8,682 nt of DNA from Planctomycetota bacterium. Its GTDB lineage: Bacteria > Planctomycetota > Planctomycetia > Pirellulales > Thermoguttaceae. Numbering within the stretch: position 1 is the stretch's first letter; each line of letters begins with the position of its first letter. This document shows positions 5,144 through 8,682 of the stretch, piece by piece. The notes under the pieces are model-generated. The model was not told the DNA's origin, ran no database searches, and saw nothing but the letters and a program-made list of their open reading frames with translations. Made by a program: the position numbers and the translations under genes. Location of the stretch: contig JAEWUR010000487.1 of NCBI GenBank assembly GCA_023397045.1, forward strand, positions 1-8,682. Direction: 5' to 3'.

Positions 5144-8100
5144 ATGTTGCGATTCCGCGGGCCCGCGATGAGGCTACTTGCAGGCATGTCGCTGCTGTGC
5201 GTCCTCTTGGCGACGGGATTCGTTTCGGCGAGCGAACCGACCGCGACGGTTCCGGGACTTGACTTATCCGCGGGCTTCCGGTCGCCGCCGCTGTCGGCGC
5301 GTCCTCGCGTGTTTTGGGATTGGCTCAACGGCAGCATCTCGCGCGAACAGATCACCGAAGATCTCAAGGAAATGCATCGGAAGGGCATTGGCGGGGCGAT
5401 GATCTTCCAGACCCAAGTCGAGCAATGTCCCGACGGCGCCGTTATCCCCCAAGGCGTTCCGTTCATGTCCGATGCCTGGCGCGAATTGTTTCGCCACGCC
5501 GTCGAGGAAGCGGCAAGGCTTGGCATGGAAATCGGCTTGATGGACAGCGAGGGATGGAATTGCGGCGGGCCGTGGGTTCCGCCCGAACTTTGCGGCCGCC
5601 GTCTTGTCTGGAGCGAAACGAAGGTTCAGGGGCCAGGACAATTTTCAGAAGCATTACCCCTACCCGTCCCGCAAGTCGACGATGGTCGCGGTCTTCCGTT
5701 CCGCCCGGAGACGGTCGTCGATATCGCGGTTCTTGCGATACCGGAACGATCGGCCAACAATGCCATGAAGGGTTGGACGCTCAAATCGGCGTATCGCGAA
5801 GTGGAACAAACGACGCCGGACCTGTTAGGTTGGGCGCGAAGTGACAAGGAAGTTACCAACGATGCCATCCCGTTGAAATCGGTCATCAACCTCACCGAAC
5901 AACTCGATGCCGAGGGAAAGTTGCATTGGGACGTTCCCGAGGGCGATTGGGTCATTCTTCGCATGGCGCACGCACTGGGCGGCCGGCCGAGGCTTCTCAC
6001 CGGTCCTGGGCCGGGCGGGCCGATGCTCGACCACCTGAGCGCCGAGGCGATGGATCTCCATTTCCAGGCAACAGTGGAAAAGTTGGCTGCCGATGTCGGA
6101 TTGCACACGGGCAAAACGTTCACCTTTGTCGAGTGCGATAGCTGCGATTTCGGAACGGTGAATTGGACCGGGCGGTTCATGGAGGAGTTCCAGCGGCGTC
6201 GGGGATACGACATGACGCCCTATCTGCCCGCGCTAACGGGGTGCATTGTGGAGAACCCCGATGCGACGGAACGTCTGTTGCCGGAAGAGCTCCAACAGCG
6301 TGAGCGTTTTGAAAAAAACCATCCTCTTCCGGTGATGACGGGGCGCATTGTGGAAAACCCGGAGGCGACCGAGCGTTTCTTGTTCGATTTCCGCCAGACC
6401 ATCAGTGATTGCATTGCGGATAACCATTACGGATGCTTTCGCGAGTTATGCCGGAAGCGCGGTCTGAAGTTCATGTCGGAGGCGGGCGGACCGCCGCCGG
6501 GGCCGATCAACGCGTTGCGTTGTTTGAGTCGGACCGAAATCCCGATGGGTGAGTTTTGGGCGCAAGAGCATACGTTGAACATTCGCGGCGCCGCCTCGGC
6601 GGCCCATACGAACGGCGTTCGGCTGGTCGCGGCCGAGGCTTTTACCAGTTGGGAACATTGGACGCAAAGCCCGCAAGACCTGAAGCCCTTCGTGGACCGT
6701 GCGTTTTGCGAAGGGTTGAACCAGTGTTGGATCCACGGTTTTTCGACGTCGCCGCCCGAGGCGGGCAAGCCCGGATACGTCTTTTACGCGGGAACGCATT
6801 TCGAGCCGAACATCACATGGTGGGAGCAATCGGAATGCCTGACCGATTACCTGGCTCGATGCCAATTCCTGCTCCAGCAAGGCTTGCCCGTGGCGGATGT
6901 TCTCTGCTACTACGGCGAGCATGCGCCGAACTTCATGCCGCCGAATCGCGAGTATTGGTACGAGCTTTGTCCTTCGCTGGGCGACGACTATGCCTGCGAT
7001 TTCGCCGATATCGAGACGTTGCTCGATCGGCTGAAGGTTGAAGACGGAAGGCTCGTACTTCCCGACGGCATGAGCTACAAGCTACTGGTCTATCCCGAGG
7101 CGATTGCCAAGGGATTCCCCTGCCACGGCGAACTGATTCGCCCCGAACTCGCACAGAAGTTGCTTGAATTGGTATCCGAGGGCGCGACCGTGGTTTGGCC
7201 CCGCCCGAGTTTTTCGCCCGGTCTTCGCGATTATCCGCGTTGCGATGCAAGGGTCGCCGAAATCGTGCGGGAGTTGTGGGGTCCGGACGAGACGCCGACG
7301 GGAGACCGCCGCATCGGTCGAGGACGGATCATCTGGGGTAAAACTCCGCGAGAGGTTTTGTTGGGCGACGGCGTCTTGCCCGACTTTTCGCATCAGCCAA
7401 TGCCGGAAGTCCCGTCGCAGCGATTGGCCTATTGCCATCGACGGGTCGGCGATGTAGAGATTTATTTCGTTGCGAACCGAGATCGGACGCGGGCGATTGA
7501 CGCCGTCGCGCGTTTTCGCGTGACGGGAAAGGCACCGGAATTGTGGCATCCCGACAGCGGAATGCTTCAGCCGCAGATCGTTTATAGCGACGACGGCGAG
7601 CGGACTTGGATGCCATTGCGTCTTCCGCCGGCCGGTTCCGCGTTCGTTGTGTTCCGATTGCCCGCGGAGAACGAGCGAATCGTCCAGGTCGTCCGAAATG
7701 GCGAAACGCTCTTTTCGTCCAACGAAGACGCTCCCATCGATCTTTCTTGTTTGGAGTTTGTCGCAGGCGAGCAGCAGCCAAATGCGGCGATTGCGCTGAA
7801 ATCGGGCAGTTATACGTTCTGCAATTCGGCCGGCAAGACGTTGACCAAGTCGGTCCGAACGTTGCCGAACCCGAGGAATCTCTCCGGGCCGTGGCAACTC
7901 GAATTTCCCGACCGGGAAATCATGCTCGACGAGCTTCGTTCCTGGACCGCCCACGACCAACCGGAGATCAGATACTTTTCCGGCACGGCGACCTATCGAA
8001 CGGACATCTCGATTCCGAAAGGAAACGTCGACAAAACCTTGCGGGTCTATCTTGACCTGGGAACCGTAAAAAACCTCGCGGAAGTGCGTCTGAACGATCA

Positions 8101-8413
8101 GGAGTGCGGCTTGTTATGGAAAGAACCGTTCCGGGTGGATGTGACCGAGTCGCTTCGACCGGGAAAGAACCTATTGGAAGTGAAGGTCACGAATCTTTGG
8201 CCCAACCGACTGATCGGAGACGCGTTCCTGCCCGAGGAACAACGCACGACCCACACGAACATGCGGGTTTTCGGTCGGAATTCGGCATTGCTTGACTCAG
8301 GATTGCTGGGGCCAGTCCGTTTGCATGCAGCCAAACGGATCGACCTGGATCGATTCCTTGACGCTTCCACAACACGCACCGAACCCCCTGTAACATCCCA
8401 TCCGCAGCCTTAA
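5144..8413 (+). CDS. Secreted glycoside hydrolase, GH106-type (alpha-L-rhamnosidase-like)
   Basis: 1089-residue enzyme, the normal size for GH106. A signal peptide (hydrophobic 11-27, likely cut after VSA at 29) sends it out of the cytoplasm. The catalytic part opens with P-R-V-F-W-D-W-L-N-G-S-I-S and G-I-G-G-A-M-I-F (about 47-90), then W-N-C-G-G-P-W-V. A conserved core follows: E330-C-D332-S-x-D-F-G-T-V-N-W-T, R-R-R-G-Y-D, I-P-M-G-E470-F-W, A-S-A-A-H-T-N-G, A-A-E498-A-F-T-S and the W-I-H531-G region. E470 and E498 are the likely catalytic or metal-site glutamates by family pattern. A beta-sandwich sugar-binding-like domain (about 912-1065) ends the protein. GH106 enzymes remove terminal L-rhamnose from plant or algal polysaccharides; specificity here is inferred. 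AAGGA (5132-5136), 7 bases upstream, fixes the ATG at 5144, although the frame is open upstream into gntR. An ATG at 5168 is an alternative. A 34-residue tandem duplication sits at 360-427. The symporter gene follows after 18 bp. Confidence 0.88.
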   Translation: MLRFRGPAMRLLAGMSLLCVLLATGFVSASEPTATVPGLDLSAGFRSPPLSARPRVFWDWLNGSISREQITEDLKEMHRKGIGGAMIFQTQVEQCPDGAVIPQGVPFMSDAWRELFRHAVEEAARLGMEIGLMDSEGWNCGGPWVPPELCGRRLVWSETKVQGPGQFSEALPLPVPQVDDGRGLPFRPETVVDIAVLAIPERSANNAMKGWTLKSAYREVEQTTPDLLGWARSDKEVTNDAIPLKSVINLTEQLDAEGKLHWDVPEGDWVILRMAHALGGRPRLLTGPGPGGPMLDHLSAEAMDLHFQATVEKLAADVGLHTGKTFTFVECDSCDFGTVNWTGRFMEEFQRRRGYDMTPYLPALTGCIVENPDATERLLPEELQQRERFEKNHPLPVMTGRIVENPEATERFLFDFRQTISDCIADNHYGCFRELCRKRGLKFMSEAGGPPPGPINALRCLSRTEIPMGEFWAQEHTLNIRGAASAAHTNGVRLVAAEAFTSWEHWTQSPQDLKPFVDRAFCEGLNQCWIHGFSTSPPEAGKPGYVFYAGTHFEPNITWWEQSECLTDYLARCQFLLQQGLPVADVLCYYGEHAPNFMPPNREYWYELCPSLGDDYACDFADIETLLDRLKVEDGRLVLPDGMSYKLLVYPEAIAKGFPCHGELIRPELAQKLLELVSEGATVVWPRPSFSPGLRDYPRCDARVAEIVRELWGPDETPTGDRRIGRGRIIWGKTPREVLLGDGVLPDFSHQPMPEVPSQRLAYCHRRVGDVEIYFVANRDRTRAIDAVARFRVTGKAPELWHPDSGMLQPQIVYSDDGERTWMPLRLPPAGSAFVVFRLPAENERIVQVVRNGETLFSSNEDAPIDLSCLEFVAGEQQPNAAIALKSGSYTFCNSAGKTLTKSVRTLPNPRNLSGPWQLEFPDREIMLDELRSWTAHDQPEIRYFSGTATYRTDISIPKGNVDKTLRVYLDLGTVKNLAEVRLNDQECGLLWKEPFRVDVTESLRPGKNLLEVKVTNLWPNRLIGDAFLPEEQRTTHTNMRVFGRNSALLDSGLLGPVRLHAAKRIDLDRFLDASTTRTEPPVTSHPQP
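6221..6424 (+). repeat. Diverged in-frame tandem duplication (2 x 102 bp) inside the GH106 gene
   Basis: Two adjacent 102-bp units (6221-6322 and 6323-6424) encode residues 360-393 and 394-427. The first half of each is clearly the same: L-T-G-C-I-V-E-N-P-D-A-T-E-R-L-L against M-T-G-R-I-V-E-N-P-E-A-T-E-R-F-L. At DNA level the 45-base blocks starting at 6236 and 6338 match at 37 positions. The second halves have diverged. Unit 2 runs on into the sequence expected for the family (L-F-D-F-R-Q-T-I-S-D...N-H-Y-G), so unit 1 looks like the extra, drifting copy. The reading frame is kept. Confidence 0.8.
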
Positions 8414-8431
8414 CCACACGAGGAGTGATGC

Positions 8432-8682
8432 ATGGGCAATCTCCATCCCGTCGATATCGGCATTCTCGCGGCGTATCTGATTGCGCTGGCGGGCATCGGG
8501 GCGTATTTCTCCCGAAAGCAGATGAGACTCGACGATTTTTTCCTTGCCCATCGGGGCATGTCGTGGCTGCCGGTCGGGCTGTCGCTCATGGCGGCGCTGA
8601 ACAGCGGCATCGACTACATCATGGTGCCGTCGTCGACGATCAAATTCGGCATTGTGATCCTCGCCTGTAATCTGTCGTGGCT
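8432..8682 (+). CDS. Sodium:solute symporter family protein (N-terminal part, cut by the window end)
   Basis: 83 codons of an open frame with no stop before the edge. The translation reads M-G-N-L-H-P-V-D-I-G-I-L-A-A-Y-L-I-A-L-A-G-I-G-A-Y-F-S-R-K, then D-D-F-F-L-A-H-R-G-M-S-W-L-P-V-G-L-S-L-M-A-A-L and a D-Y-I-M-V-P-S segment. This is the standard opening of SSS-family Na+/solute symporters (SGLT-like): TM1, the F-F-L-A-x-R loop and TM2. AGGAG (8421-8425) is 6 bases before the ATG at 8432. An ATG at 8428 is in another frame and gives an unrelated peptide. The start lies 18 bp after the GH106 stop, so the two are almost certainly one operon. The transporter probably imports the sugar released by the hydrolase across the inner membrane (inferred from context). 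Confidence 0.9.
   Translation, partial: MGNLHPVDIGILAAYLIALAGIGAYFSRKQMRLDDFFLAHRGMSWLPVGLSLMAALNSGIDYIMVPSSTIKFGIVILACNLSW

Noticed and set aside
7082..7960. Minus-strand frame of 292 codons opposite the GH106 gene
   Set aside because: It lies wholly antisense to well-supported coding sequence, has a low-complexity basic product, and no clear ribosome site or motif was seen.
8428..8682. Alternative ATG at 8428 in a different frame from the symporter
   Set aside because: Its product is an Arg/His-rich peptide without membrane segments. The frame from 8432 gives a clear SSS-family N-terminus and has better Shine-Dalgarno spacing.

Overview
The window reads as a stretch of a planctomycete chromosome, most likely the Pirellulales or a related order. 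Three things point there: a DUF1559 pseudopilin-like protein with an H-X9-DG signature, followed by a small carboxypeptidase-regulatory-like lipoprotein; a PEP-CTERM secreted protein; and GC-rich, loosely packed genes that are nearly all on one strand. This placement is an inference from gene families, not from a marker gene.

Layout, left to right. (1) A PEP-CTERM secreted protein on the minus strand (17-799) is divergent from a XylR-type sugar-sensing regulator on the plus strand (968-2134). They share a 168-bp promoter region. The regulator has an extended -10 box so close to its ATG that its mRNA is predicted to be leaderless. (2) A DUF1559 pseudopilin-like protein (2245-3243) and a lipoprotein (3317-3754) form the usual planctomycete pair, separated by a GC-rich hairpin. 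(3) About 500 bp without a gene lead to a GntR/FCD regulator (4263-4925), whose putative promoter holds a 12-bp perfect palindrome. (4) After a 218-bp gap comes a large secreted glycoside hydrolase of the GH106 (alpha-L-rhamnosidase) type (5144-8413). Eighteen bp further on is the start of a sodium:solute symporter (8432 to the window end, truncated by the edge).

How the genes fit together (inference). The right half looks like a small carbohydrate-use locus: a GntR repressor, an exported GH106 enzyme that releases a deoxysugar such as rhamnose, and a Na+-coupled importer in the same operon. The left half is a second possible sugar-responsive unit, XylR plus a secreted, envelope-anchored PEP-CTERM protein.

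The most unusual signals are two. First, a pair of diverged ~103-bp elements with imperfect inverted ends and a conserved internal hairpin, one in front of gntR and one in front of the GH106 gene. Second, a 34-codon in-frame tandem duplication inside the catalytic region of the GH106 enzyme. No RNA genes, CRISPR arrays, transposases or integrases were seen.
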